NCBI RefSeq assembly: GCF_005503625.1
Contig: NZ_SCMX01000052.1
Span: 1-47,403, forward strand
From: Cupriavidus sp. 2SB
GTDB taxonomy: Bacteria; Pseudomonadota; Gammaproteobacteria; Burkholderiales; Burkholderiaceae
Direction: 5' to 3'
DNA: 47,403 nucleotides
In this document: one piece after another, positions 8,456 through 16,674 of the stretch
How positions within the stretch are numbered: position 1 is the first letter of the stretch
Layout: each line of letters begins with the position of its first letter
The notes under the pieces: model-generated
What the model saw: only the letters and a program-made list of their open reading frames with translations
The model's database searches: none
Told to the model about the DNA's origin: nothing
Made by a program: the position numbers and the translations under genes

Positions 8456-9016
8456 ATGGAAGAACAGAATCTGACGCCGAATCCGAACATGCAGCCGCCG
8501 GCCGACGAGGCCGCCCGCACGCAGGCGCCCGAAGCTGCCGCAGCCGGTGCCGATGATGTGGCACGCCTGGCCCAGCAGGTGGCCGACCTGGAGGCCAAGG
8601 CCAAGGAACACTACGACATGTTCCTGCGCGCCACGGCGGAAGGCGAGAACATCCGCCGCCGCTCCCAGGACGAAGTCTCGAAGGCACACAAGTACGCCAT
8701 CGAGAGCTTTGCCGACAACCTCGTGCCCGTGATGGACAGCCTGCAGGCCGCGCTGGCCGACAACAGCGGCGATGTGGCCAAGCTGCGCGAAGGCGTGGAA
8801 CTGACCGCCCGCCAACTGGCAGCGGCCTTCGAGCGCGGCAAGATCGTCGAGTTGAACCCGGTCGGTGAGCGCTTTGATCCGCATCGCCACCAGGCCATTT
8901 CGATGGTCCCGTCCGAGCAGGAACCGAACACCGTGGTCAGCGTGCTGCAACGTGGCTATACGATCTCGGATCGCGTGCTGCGCCCGGCGCTGGTGACCGT
9001 TTCGGCTCCGCGCTGA
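8456..9016 (+). CDS. grpE: Nucleotide exchange factor GrpE
   Basis: 186 residues from the ATG at 8456 (MEEQNLTPNP). An upstream in-frame ATG at 8318 would add 46 residues without GrpE character. The acidic, Ala/Pro-rich N-terminus leads to the long coiled coil (about 40-90, VADLEAKAKEHYDMFLRATAEGEN) and the beta-wing domain (ERFDPHRHQAISMVPS, then a GYTISDRVLRPA-type end). It releases ADP from DnaK. dnaK and dnaJ do not follow; a thioredoxin-fold gene does. Confidence 0.96.
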   Translation: MEEQNLTPNPNMQPPADEAARTQAPEAAAAGADDVARLAQQVADLEAKAKEHYDMFLRATAEGENIRRRSQDEVSKAHKYAIESFADNLVPVMDSLQAALADNSGDVAKLREGVELTARQLAAAFERGKIVELNPVGERFDPHRHQAISMVPSEQEPNTVVSVLQRGYTISDRVLRPALVTVSAPR

Positions 9017-9050
9017 GTCCGAGTTTCCGCAGGATCATGTAGCAAACACA

Positions 9051-9078
9051 CGCCCGGTGGCCGCAAGGTTGCCGGGCG
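9051..9078 (+). terminator. Possible hairpin between grpE and the thioredoxin-fold gene
   Basis: CGCCCGG (9051-9057) pairs with CCGGGCG (9072-9078) around a 14-nt loop. There is no T-run after it (TTGTCGTG), so it is at best a weak or rho-assisted attenuator between grpE and the downstream gene, or an mRNA stabiliser. Confidence 0.35.
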
Positions 9079-9100
9079 TTGTCGTGTCTGGAGAATGTAG

Positions 9101-9505
9101 ATGTCTGACGCACCGGCCCCCCATCTGGATCACCGCGCCTTCGAGGCGCTGGCCATGCAGGAAGTGGACCCGTCCACCATCGATGCGGAAATCGCCGCCA
9201 GCGGAGACGATCTCGTCTGCGTGTTCTTCTGGGGTGTGGATTGCTTTAACTGCGAAATGGCAAAGAAGGCGATCCTCGCCAATCCCGAGCCGATCCGCGC
9301 GCTGAACCTGCGCTGGCTGCACACCAACGTCTACGCGCACCCCGAACTGGGCCGCCGCTTCGGCCTGCACGGCATTCCAGTGTTCATGTTCTTCCACAAG
9401 GGCAAGAAACTGGGCCGCGCCACGGGCTGGCACGGTCATGGCCAGTTCGCGGCGGCGGTGGGCAATGCGCGGCTGAAGGCAGAAGGGAAACCGCTCGCCG
9501 GATAA
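9101..9505 (+). CDS. Thioredoxin-fold protein with CFNC active site
   Basis: 134 residues with no signal peptide, so cytoplasmic. The redox motif is C48-F-N-C51 preceded by VFFWGVD, and the cis-proline loop is HGIPVFMFF near residue 95. The CxxC is not the CGPC of thioredoxin 1, so substrate preference is unknown. An N-terminal extension of about 30 residues precedes the fold. It lies 84 nt after grpE, which suggests a link to protein quality control under stress (inference). It converges with the phospholipase gene, with only 2 nt between the stop codons. Confidence 0.85.
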   Translation: MSDAPAPHLDHRAFEALAMQEVDPSTIDAEIAASGDDLVCVFFWGVDCFNCEMAKKAILANPEPIRALNLRWLHTNVYAHPELGRRFGLHGIPVFMFFHKGKKLGRATGWHGHGQFAAAVGNARLKAEGKPLAG

Positions 9506-9507
9506 AC

Positions 9508-10851
9508 TCAGCGGGACAGTGCGTAGCCCAGGCGGAATTGCCAAGGGGTTTTCTGGTTGTAGTACAGCAGGCTCTCGCCATATCCATAGAAATAGCCTGC
9601 CATCAGGTAGCCGGCTGTACCCGGCAGCAGCCGCGACAGCGGATAGGTGAGCTGGGCGTCGACACTGCCGTAGCCCTTGCGCGTGCCCTTGCGCAGCGTG
9701 GTGGAGAGTTCCCACGAGTCTGGGCGGCCATAGGCGATGTTCAGGTCCATGTAGCCACGATAGTGGGCGATGTCCTCGTTGTCGCTCTTGCCCACATACC
9801 CGTACACCTTGGGCGTCACGCGCCAGTGCCAGTCGGTCTGGTCGCCGAAGTACATCGTCGGTTTGATGAACAGGGTGTTGACCGCGCGCGAGTCGTCGCC
9901 GTCGCGGCCATTGGATTCGTGCTCGAAGCCGGTGGCGATCGACAGGCGGCTGATCACGCTGTTCTTCACGCCGGTATCGGACAGGTAGTAATACAGGCTG
10001 GGCCGGTAGTTGGTGTCCTTGAACGGCTTGGATGCGGCGGCCAGGTCCCAAAGCGAGAACTGCGTGTATGCGAAGTACAGGTTGTCTAGTACCGACTTCG
10101 AATTCGGGTTCTCGCCTTCGAAAATCCGGTAGCGGAAGCTGATCTGGAACTTGGCGTTGGCACCGTCGTGCGCGCCGATCATCAGGTACATCGGCTCGTT
10201 GAACGCCAGACGCTGGGAGTCGCGAAGATCGGCCGGTACCGGACCGGTGGTAGCACCGTCGGCGGTGGATACCACAGGCGTGACGGGCGCTGTCGTTGGC
10301 GTGCCCTGGGCATTGGCCAGGTCCCGTTCCGCAGTGGTCGGCTCGGTATCGGGCGTGGCGGCCGGCTTGGCGACGACCAGAGGCGCGGTGGGAGTGGCCT
10401 CGCCCGGCAACGGCGCGCGGTTCAGCGTGATGGTGACGGGCGCGGCGTCGATGCCCGCCACGTCCAGCCTCACCATGCCGCGCATGCCTGCGGGCCAGTC
10501 GGCCGCGTAGCTGACTGTGCGGTTTTCACCGCGCCGCAGGTTCAGAATCTCCGGCCCCTTGCCCACACGCTTCAACTCCATCCGCACCGGGGCGGCCAGG
10601 TCGCCCACGGCAGTCACCTGTAGCGTATCGGGCACGGCATAGCGGCGCGTGTCGTCGTCGGCAGTGATGAGCAGCGTCAGTGTCAGGGGCTTCGTGCCAT
10701 CGATGGCACGCGGCGGCTGCAGCAGTGCCACGGCGCTGTGGGCCGCCAGCGGCGAACAGAGCAGCAGGGCGCCGGCAATGGCCGATGCATAGCGCAGGGA
10801 GGGGAAAGCCGCGCGGCGCGAGCCGGCGCGGACAGCAGCGGAGCAGAGCAT
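9508..10851 (-). CDS. pldA: Outer-membrane phospholipase A1 (OMPLA family)
   Basis: 447 residues from the ATG at 10851; a TTG at 10920 would give 470 and no ribosome binding site decides between them. It cleaves acyl chains from phospholipids in the outer membrane. Numbering from the TTG: signal peptide to about 62, an N-terminal beta-rich region of about 65-170, a Thr/Pro/Ala linker of 170-230, then the barrel. Catalytic H334 and S336 (GFEHESNGR) and N348 (AVNTLF) correspond to His142, Ser144 and Asn156 of E. coli OMPLA. The barrel ends in an Arg without a C-terminal aromatic residue. The added N-terminal domain makes it much longer than the E. coli enzyme (under 300 residues). Confidence 0.88.
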   Translation of the reverse strand: MLCSAAVRAGSRRAAFPSLRYASAIAGALLLCSPLAAHSAVALLQPPRAIDGTKPLTLTLLITADDDTRRYAVPDTLQVTAVGDLAAPVRMELKRVGKGPEILNLRRGENRTVSYAADWPAGMRGMVRLDVAGIDAAPVTITLNRAPLPGEATPTAPLVVAKPAATPDTEPTTAERDLANAQGTPTTAPVTPVVSTADGATTGPVPADLRDSQRLAFNEPMYLMIGAHDGANAKFQISFRYRIFEGENPNSKSVLDNLYFAYTQFSLWDLAAASKPFKDTNYRPSLYYYLSDTGVKNSVISRLSIATGFEHESNGRDGDDSRAVNTLFIKPTMYFGDQTDWHWRVTPKVYGYVGKSDNEDIAHYRGYMDLNIAYGRPDSWELSTTLRKGTRKGYGSVDAQLTYPLSRLLPGTAGYLMAGYFYGYGESLLYYNQKTPWQFRLGYALSR

Positions 10852-11028
10852 GGGCAGGGAGCGCCGCGCCGGCCACGCAAGGAATGCGCGCTTGCCGGTG
10901 ATGCGGCGCAACAGGAACAAGATGCCGGCAAGCCTAGCACGTGCTGCCGAGCGCTCTTGTCAGGCGTTGTCTGGTATTGATGCCGCGCAGTGTCGATTAC
11001 TGCACGGCGCCGTGTGTCAGACGCAGAA

Positions 11029-11460
11029 TCAGCCCCGGGCGCGTCGCAGGATGTCGTCGACGTATGCCTGGCCGTCCGGAGGCATCCCATTGCGCTGGGC
11101 ATTCCAGAGCATCTGGCCGAGGGCTTCCATGATCTGGTGCTGCGCCTCGTGCGGCGAGTCGAGCCTACGGCTCAACGCCTCGTAGGCGCCACGGATGCCC
11201 GGCGGCTGGTCGATCGACACCTGTTCGGAGATCGACAGGTGCATCGCCAGGTGCAGGAACGGATTGGTTTGGCCGCCTTCGGGCGCGTAATCGCGCGTCA
11301 GCGCGCCTTCGGTATCGGTCAGCAGCGCGTGGTAGTCGGGGTGCTGGTCGATCCAGTCGACGGCGATGGCCTCCAGGGGGGTGAGGACACTGCCCGCTAC
11401 GCGCTTCTGCCAGGCATCGCAGAAGAAACGGCGGACTTCTTCTCTTGAGGGATTGAACAT
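11029..11460 (-). CDS. DUF1841 family protein
   Basis: 143 residues, cytoplasmic. The sequence (MFNPSREEVRRFF, NPFLHLAMHLSISEQ, QHQIMEALGQMLWNAQRNG) is characteristic of the DUF1841 family of beta- and gamma-proteobacteria, whose function is not known. It is helical, with conserved His residues in the 'HLAMHLSISEQ' segment that could bind a metal (inference). It is divergent from the EamA transporter. The pldA gene lies 177 nt downstream on the same strand. Confidence 0.88.
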   Translation of the reverse strand: MFNPSREEVRRFFCDAWQKRVAGSVLTPLEAIAVDWIDQHPDYHALLTDTEGALTRDYAPEGGQTNPFLHLAMHLSISEQVSIDQPPGIRGAYEALSRRLDSPHEAQHQIMEALGQMLWNAQRNGMPPDGQAYVDDILRRARG

Positions 11461-11563
11461 GATGGCCGCTATTGTAAGTCAGCGCCGGAATGTGCGTAGG
11501 GCATGCGCCGCGCGCCCCGCAGGGTCAGTAGAATGCAGCGTTCCGCGCTCTTTTTCCTCCACG

Positions 11564-12496
11564 ATGACCGTTTCCGCCACCGGCCCTCTGGGCCAGGCCC
11601 GCGACAAGTTCGCCGGCGTGCTGCTGATTGCCCTGTCCGCCACCGCATTCGGTGCGATGGCGATCTTCGCGCGCTTTGCCTATGCAGCCGGTGCCGATGT
11701 CTATGGCCTGCTGGCGGTGCGATTCGTGGTGGCGGCGCTGGCGATGGCCGTGGTGATGCGCACGCGCGGCATTGCGCTGCCGCCGTGGCGCCGCGTGCTG
11801 GCGCTGGCGGCGATGGGCGGCATAGGCTATGTCGGCCAGTCCTATTGCTTCTTCACCGCGCTCAATCACGCGCAGGCCAGTCTCGTGGCGCTGCTGCTCT
11901 ATCTCTATCCGCTGTTCGTCACGTTGCTGGCGGCGGTCTTCCTGAAAGAAAAGCTGACCACCACCTCGGTGATCGCGCTAGTGCTGTGCTCGGTGGGTGC
12001 CGGGCTGACGGTGGGCGGCGGGGAGGGCGCGCCATTGGGTATCGCACTGGGCGTGGCGGCGGCGGTAATTTACTCGATCTACATCGTGGTGGGCGCTCGC
12101 GTGACGGCCGGCGTCAATGCCATCGCCACGACCACGGTGATCTGTTCGGCGGCAGCGCTGGTCTATGTGACGATCGGCGTGATCCGCACGAGTGTAGGCG
12201 TGCCGCCGCAGTTTCCGTCCAGCGCAGGTGGATGGCTCGCCCTGCTGGCCATTGCGTTAGTTTCCACTGTGCTGGCCATCATGACGTTCTTCGCTGGACT
12301 GCAGAAACTGGGCGCGGCCAAGGCGTCGATGCTCTCCACGCTGGAGCCGGTAGTCACCGTGGTGCTTGCCGCAGCGCTGCTAGGCGAGCATATCGGCGTG
12401 ACCCAGGCCGTGGGTGGGGCGCTGATCCTGCTGGGCGTGCTGTGGCTGACGCGTCGCGCCAGCGGCACGCCACAGGTGGACAGCGACGAGGGTTGA
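11564..12496 (+). CDS. EamA/DMT-family transporter
   Basis: 310 residues from the ATG at 11564 (MTVSATGPLG); longer in-frame starts overlap the divergent DUF1841 gene and look non-coding. There are ten predicted transmembrane helices in two EamA repeats. The second repeat ends with the typical 'STLEPVVTVVLAAALLGE...AVGGALILLGVLWL' pattern. Such drug/metabolite transporters export small molecules or amino acids. The substrate cannot be told here. It lies in the inner membrane. Confidence 0.9.
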   Translation: MTVSATGPLGQARDKFAGVLLIALSATAFGAMAIFARFAYAAGADVYGLLAVRFVVAALAMAVVMRTRGIALPPWRRVLALAAMGGIGYVGQSYCFFTALNHAQASLVALLLYLYPLFVTLLAAVFLKEKLTTTSVIALVLCSVGAGLTVGGGEGAPLGIALGVAAAVIYSIYIVVGARVTAGVNAIATTTVICSAAALVYVTIGVIRTSVGVPPQFPSSAGGWLALLAIALVSTVLAIMTFFAGLQKLGAAKASMLSTLEPVVTVVLAAALLGEHIGVTQAVGGALILLGVLWLTRRASGTPQVDSDEG

Positions 12497-12557
12497 ATGG
12501 AATTGAACGACTTCGACGAAGGCCTGCACGCACACCTGTAACGCCTTGGGTACAATC

Positions 12558-12590
12558 GCGCTTTCTTTCATCATAAAAACCGGAAAGCGC
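12558..12590 (+). promoter_or_regulatory. Hairpin overlapping the ribosome binding site of the RutE-like gene
   Basis: GCGCTTTC (12558-12565) is complementary to GAAAGCGC (12583-12590), which includes the purine-rich GGAAAG (12582-12587) just before the ATG at 12594. The loop is AT-rich (CATCATAAAA). TACAAT at 12551-12556 could be a -10 box, in which case transcription might begin inside the left arm and the hairpin could not fully form. Control of translation is therefore only a possibility. Confidence 0.3.
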
Positions 12591-12593
12591 GCA

Positions 12594-13181
12594 ATGAAAC
12601 CCGTCGATCAGGCTGTGATTGCACAATTGTTCACTGAAGCACGCACCCACAACGTGTGGCAGGACAAGCACGTCGACGACGCCGTGCTCAAGCAGATCTA
12701 CGAAGCCATGAAGTTCGGCCCCACCGCCGCCAATGGTTCGCCGGCCCGTATCGTGTTCGTGAAGTCGGCCGAGCAGAAGGCTCGCCTGGTGGAGTGCGTC
12801 TCGGCTGGCAACGTCGACAAGACGCGCTCGGCGCCCGTGACCGCGATCATCGCCTTCGACAACGCTTTCCACGACCAACTGCCGAAGCTGTTCCCGCATG
12901 CCGATGCCCGTGCCTGGTACGCCGGCAACGACGCCAAGATTGCGCGCGACGCGCTGATGAACAGCTCGCTGCAAGGCGGCTACTTCATCCTGGCCGCGCG
13001 TGCGCTGGGCCTGGATTGCGGCCCGATGGCCGGTTTCGATGCCGACAAGCTCAACGCGGCATTCTTCCCGGACGGCAAATGGTCGGTCAACTTCCTGATC
13101 AACCTGGGCTATGGCGAAGCCGACAAGCTGCATCCGCGCCTGCCGCGCCTGTCGTTCGACGAAGCCTGCACGATCGTCTGA
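12594..13181 (+). CDS. Nitroreductase-family protein, RutE/malonic semialdehyde reductase-like
   Basis: 195 residues from the ATG at 12594 (MKPVDQAVIAQLF). It is an FMN-dependent nitroreductase fold. The segments 'FTEARTHNVWQDKHV', 'IYEAMKFGPTAANGSPARIVFVKS', 'SLQGGYFILAARALGLDCGPMAGFD' and 'NFLINLGYG' match the RutE/HadB branch, described as reducing malonic semialdehyde to 3-hydroxypropionate. No other rut genes are nearby, so the physiological substrate may be a different reactive aldehyde or quinone. A strong terminator follows. Confidence 0.88.
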   Translation: MKPVDQAVIAQLFTEARTHNVWQDKHVDDAVLKQIYEAMKFGPTAANGSPARIVFVKSAEQKARLVECVSAGNVDKTRSAPVTAIIAFDNAFHDQLPKLFPHADARAWYAGNDAKIARDALMNSSLQGGYFILAARALGLDCGPMAGFDADKLNAAFFPDGKWSVNFLINLGYGEADKLHPRLPRLSFDEACTIV

Positions 13182-13208
13182 GCATTCGGCACCTGCCAGA
13201 AAGACAAA

Positions 13209-13230
13209 AACGGCCCTCGGGCCGTTTTTT
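13209..13230 (+). terminator. Rho-independent terminator of the RutE-like gene
   Basis: The stem AACGGCCC (13209-13216) pairs with GGGCCGTT (13219-13226) and runs into a six-T tract (13225-13230). It lies 28 nt after the stop codon. A run of A on the other side means it could also work for the convergent Coq4-like gene. Confidence 0.9.
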
Positions 13231-13254
13231 CGTTGGTGACAGGCAACATGGCGA

Positions 13255-13980
13255 TCAGGCTGACCATTCCTCCACGGGATGACAGGCCAGGTACTTCACC
13301 GGCTGGGCGATCCCCAGCCGTGCCCGGGCTGCGTCGATCGGCTCGTTCAGCAGCTTCTCGTAGTCCTCCCCCAGCAGCCAGCCTGCATTCCGGCCCAGCC
13401 GGTAGCCTTCCAGCACTGCGCGCGCAAACGCCAGGCTGCGCGTCAGGCGCCAGCTTTTCAGCGAGGCGGCCAGCGCGATAAAGGCCCAGCCCTGTCCGCC
13501 CGTCTGCGCGTAGCTGAACGCGACCAGCGCCGCTTCGCCCAGGCTTTCATCGGCGCGGTAACCCGTCAGCACATGCCAGATATCGTGGATGTCGCGGGTG
13601 CGGCGCCCGAACCACATATAGGCATCCTCGACGATCGGTTCCTGATTCAGGTTCGAGACCTTCGCCAGTCCATCGGCGCTATAGCCAGTCTTCTCCAGAA
13701 AGGCGCGATACGCGGCGCCGACGGTGCCCGGTGCAAAGGCGGCGATATAGGCTGGGTCCGAGAGCTTCTCCGCCAGTTCGATCCGCTGGTACGCCATGCG
13801 GCGGCCGTCGGGCGTGCTCAGCAGGCGGCCATAGTTGCGCGGCATCGAGGGCCCGTTCAGCGCGCGCATGATGCGGAATACCTGCTCGGTGTCGTTGCCG
13901 TCGGCCATCAGCTTGCGGATGGCCTGGAACGCGGTAGGCAGGTCGCGCCTGTAGGGATTGAAACCGGTGGAGGCAGCCAT
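13255..13980 (-). CDS. Coq4-family protein
   Basis: 241 residues. The ATG at 13980 is chosen because AAGGA lies 7 nt upstream; an ATG at 14007 would add nine residues. The family metal motif HDxxH is present (H132, D133, H136), with E149 after 12 residues, whereas eukaryotic Coq4 has 11 between. Coq4 scaffolds or acts in ubiquinone synthesis. No other ubiquinone gene is near. The gene is the third of a unit with a monooxygenase and a hydrolase (33-nt gap to the hydrolase), so it may serve that pathway instead. There is no signal peptide. Confidence 0.82.
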   Translation of the reverse strand: MAASTGFNPYRRDLPTAFQAIRKLMADGNDTEQVFRIMRALNGPSMPRNYGRLLSTPDGRRMAYQRIELAEKLSDPAYIAAFAPGTVGAAYRAFLEKTGYSADGLAKVSNLNQEPIVEDAYMWFGRRTRDIHDIWHVLTGYRADESLGEAALVAFSYAQTGGQGWAFIALAASLKSWRLTRSLAFARAVLEGYRLGRNAGWLLGEDYEKLLNEPIDAARARLGIAQPVKYLACHPVEEWSA

Positions 13981-14013
13981 GGGCAGGTCCTTTCGGTGGA
14001 TGTTCAATGCGAA

Positions 14014-14982
14014 TCAGACAGTGGCCGGTTCACGCAGGCTGGCCGCTGCGGTGCGCACGAAATCGACGCTGGTATCGACAGCGGTCACCGGCAGCATATG
14101 CCCACCCGAGACCAATGTCAGCCGGGTTGCCGGGTGTTTGGCAACGAAGGCTTCGCCGTTCTCGCGGTAATCGAGGATGCGGTCCTCGCGGCCAAACAGG
14201 ATGCTCACCGGTACGCGCAGGTCGCCATAGCGCGCCAGTAGCGGGGGCAGGCTGGGTGCCACGCCGAGCAGATCTTCCGACGCGCCCAGGAAATGGCCGG
14301 GCCGCAGCGCCAGCAAACCGCCGCCACGCGTTGGAAAATCCTCGGGCACGGCGTCCGGGCCGAAGACGATATCCATGACCTGTTCGCGATTGCGGATCGA
14401 CATTGGAATCAACAGCGTCCAGGCGATCAGCTTGCGCGCGAAGGCGCTTTCCATCGCCATGGCCTTGAACACCGGCGAGATCGTCTGCGGCGGATGGGTC
14501 AGCGGCGCGATCAACGCCAGTCCGCCCACGCGCTCGGGGTGATAGGTGGCAAGTGCCAGTGAGATCGCACCGCCGAGCGAGTGACCGACGACCAGCGGAC
14601 GCTCCAGCCCCAGCTTGTCGATCAGCGCGGCCAACGTATCGGCCTGCGCCTTGAGGTCGGCGGGCGCGCCGGCCGGGCGCGTGGACCAGCCCGCGCCCGG
14701 ACGATCCACCGCAATCACGCGATGGTCCCGCGACAGCGGGGCGATCATGCCGTAGCCGAAATTCTCCAGTTGGCCCGACAACCCGTGTACCAGCAGGATC
14801 GGCGGGCCCTCGCCGCGCTCGACCACATGCAGCCGCGCGCCGGGCACATCGATAAAGCGGCCCGTGGGCGGGAACGCCGCCTCGATCTTGCGCGCGGTGC
14901 GCCAAGTGAACAGGAACAGCAGCGCTAGCAGGGCGGCGAGCAACACCGCCCCCACAATCACGATGACAAGCAGGATCTTCAA
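14014..14982 (-). CDS. Alpha/beta hydrolase, membrane-anchored
   Basis: 322 residues starting at a TTG (14982) that overlaps the stop of the monooxygenase gene (TTGA) and has AGAGG 7 nt upstream. An N-terminal hydrophobic helix (2-26) anchors the enzyme, followed by the alpha/beta hydrolase fold. The oxyanion loop is VHGLSG (65-70), the nucleophile S135 in VGHSLGGA, the acid D267 in FGREDRI, and the base H295 in SGGHMLP, so the triad is complete. An esterase or lactonase acting on the ester made by the adjacent Baeyer-Villiger-type monooxygenase is the obvious inference. Haloalkane dehalogenase or epoxide hydrolase is less likely because the nucleophile is Ser and not Asp. Confidence 0.86.
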   Translation of the reverse strand: MKILLVIVIVGAVLLAALLALLFLFTWRTARKIEAAFPPTGRFIDVPGARLHVVERGEGPPILLVHGLSGQLENFGYGMIAPLSRDHRVIAVDRPGAGWSTRPAGAPADLKAQADTLAALIDKLGLERPLVVGHSLGGAISLALATYHPERVGGLALIAPLTHPPQTISPVFKAMAMESAFARKLIAWTLLIPMSIRNREQVMDIVFGPDAVPEDFPTRGGGLLALRPGHFLGASEDLLGVAPSLPPLLARYGDLRVPVSILFGREDRILDYRENGEAFVAKHPATRLTLVSGGHMLPVTAVDTSVDFVRTAAASLREPATV

Positions 14983-16544
14983 GATTGCGCCTCTGGGAGT
15001 GGATCGTGGTGAGGTAGCGGGGCGGCCTGCGCGGTATCGAAGCGCAGCACGCCATCGTCGATGCGGCCATGCCTGATGGTCAGCATATCCATCAGGTAGT
15101 TCTGATACACGCGCCACGGCTTGCGGTCGCCCTGCCGGGGCAGCACGGCGGCGGCACGCTGCACGTAGCCCGATGTGAAATCGAGGAACGGCGTCCGTTG
15201 CACATCGGGATCGACCTGCGGCATGGCGATGCGATGGCCGCGCCGGTCCATGAATTTCAGCAGCCGGCAGACGTACTCGGCAGTGAGGTCGGCCTTGAGC
15301 GTCCACGAAGCGTTGGTGTAGCCAAACGCCAGCACCATATTGGGCACGTTGCCGAGCATCATGCCCTTGTACGCCAGGCACTCCGATGGGCGGCGCGGCT
15401 GGCCGTCCACGGTCAGCGCAATGTCGCCGAGCATATTCAGCTTCAGGCCGGTGGCTACCACGACCACATCGGCCGGCAGTGTCTGGCCCGATTTCAGCAC
15501 GATGCCGTCCGCATCGAATCGCTCGATATGGTCCGTGACGATCGACGCCCGCCCGTTGCGGATGGCCCGGAACAGGTCACCGTCGGGCACCAGACACACG
15601 CGCTGGTCCCAAGGGTTGTAGCGCGGCGTCAGGTGCGTATCGACATCGAAGCCGGGTGCGAGCTGGGCGGCGGCCATGCCGACCAGCCGCTCCTTGACCT
15701 TCGCAGGCCGCCTGCGAGCAAGCTGGAAGAAGAACATGCCGAGCAGCACGTTTTTCCAGCGCGTCAGCCCGTAAGCCACGCGCGCCGGCAGCAGCTTGCG
15801 CAGCCGGTTGGCGATGGCATCTTCGCCAGGGCGCGTCACGATGTAGGTGGGCGAGCGCTGCAGCATTGTTACCTGTGCCGCCGTCTCGGCCATGGCCGGC
15901 ACCAGCGTGACCGCCGTGGCGCCACTGCCGATCACCACCACGCGCTTGCCGGCGTAATCGATCGACGGGTCCCAGAACTGCGGATGGACCAGATTGCCAC
16001 GGAAGTTTTCTTCGCCGGGGAAGTCGGGCCGGTGGCCTTCGGCGTAGCTGTAGTAGCCGGCGCAGACGTAGAGCAGCCGTGCCTTGAGCCGCTGGCGCGA
16101 ACCGTCGGCGGTACGTTCGGCCTCCACGGTCCAGCATGCCTCGGCACTGTGCCAGGCGGCGCTCACGACCTTGTGGCCGAAACGGATCTTTCCGGTGATG
16201 TCGGCTTCGTCGGCGGTTTCGCGGATATAGGAGAGGATTGACGGGCCATCGGCAATCGCCTTGGCGCCACGCCACGGCTTGAAGCGGTAGCCGAGCGTGT
16301 ACATGTCGGAATCGGAACGGATGCCCGGATAGCGGAACAGGTCCCATGTGCCGCCGATGGCGTCGCGGGCTTCGAGGATGGCGTAGCGTTTGCCGGGGCA
16401 GCGCTGCTGGAGCTGCCGCGCGGCGCCGATGCCGGACAGCCCGGCGCCGACAATCAGAACGTCGAGGATCTCGGCAATGTCGCCGGAAGTGTCAGAAGCG
16501 TCAGGAACTGCATCGTCTGCTGCATGGGCGGAGGGGGCGGTCAT
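14979..16544 (-). CDS. Flavin monooxygenase of Baeyer-Villiger type
   Basis: 521 residues from the ATG at 16544; the open frame continues upstream but into nth-proximal sequence without family character. The FAD Rossmann motif is G33-A-G35-L-S-G38. The Baeyer-Villiger fingerprint FxGxxxHxxxW is present as F181, G183, H187, W191, and the NADPH Rossmann motif is G206-S-G208-A-T-A211. These enzymes insert one oxygen next to a carbonyl, turning ketones into esters or lactones with NADPH and O2. The next gene is a hydrolase overlapping by 4 nt, giving a plausible ketone-ester-acid route. The substrate is unknown. No dedicated regulator is adjacent. Confidence 0.9.
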   Translation of the reverse strand: MTAPSAHAADDAVPDASDTSGDIAEILDVLIVGAGLSGIGAARQLQQRCPGKRYAILEARDAIGGTWDLFRYPGIRSDSDMYTLGYRFKPWRGAKAIADGPSILSYIRETADEADITGKIRFGHKVVSAAWHSAEACWTVEAERTADGSRQRLKARLLYVCAGYYSYAEGHRPDFPGEENFRGNLVHPQFWDPSIDYAGKRVVVIGSGATAVTLVPAMAETAAQVTMLQRSPTYIVTRPGEDAIANRLRKLLPARVAYGLTRWKNVLLGMFFFQLARRRPAKVKERLVGMAAAQLAPGFDVDTHLTPRYNPWDQRVCLVPDGDLFRAIRNGRASIVTDHIERFDADGIVLKSGQTLPADVVVVATGLKLNMLGDIALTVDGQPRRPSECLAYKGMMLGNVPNMVLAFGYTNASWTLKADLTAEYVCRLLKFMDRRGHRIAMPQVDPDVQRTPFLDFTSGYVQRAAAVLPRQGDRKPWRVYQNYLMDMLTIRHGRIDDGVLRFDTAQAAPLPHHDPLPEAQS

Positions 16545-16674
16545 GACAGGTCCCGGACGGGTGCGATGACCGCATAGCGTAGCAGTGTTGCCAGATTCGG
16601 TGGGGCTGGCGGGCGGCGTTTGGAAGGTTCCGCCCAACCTCGCGCTTTCCCGGATTGCGGCCCATTCCGAATGT

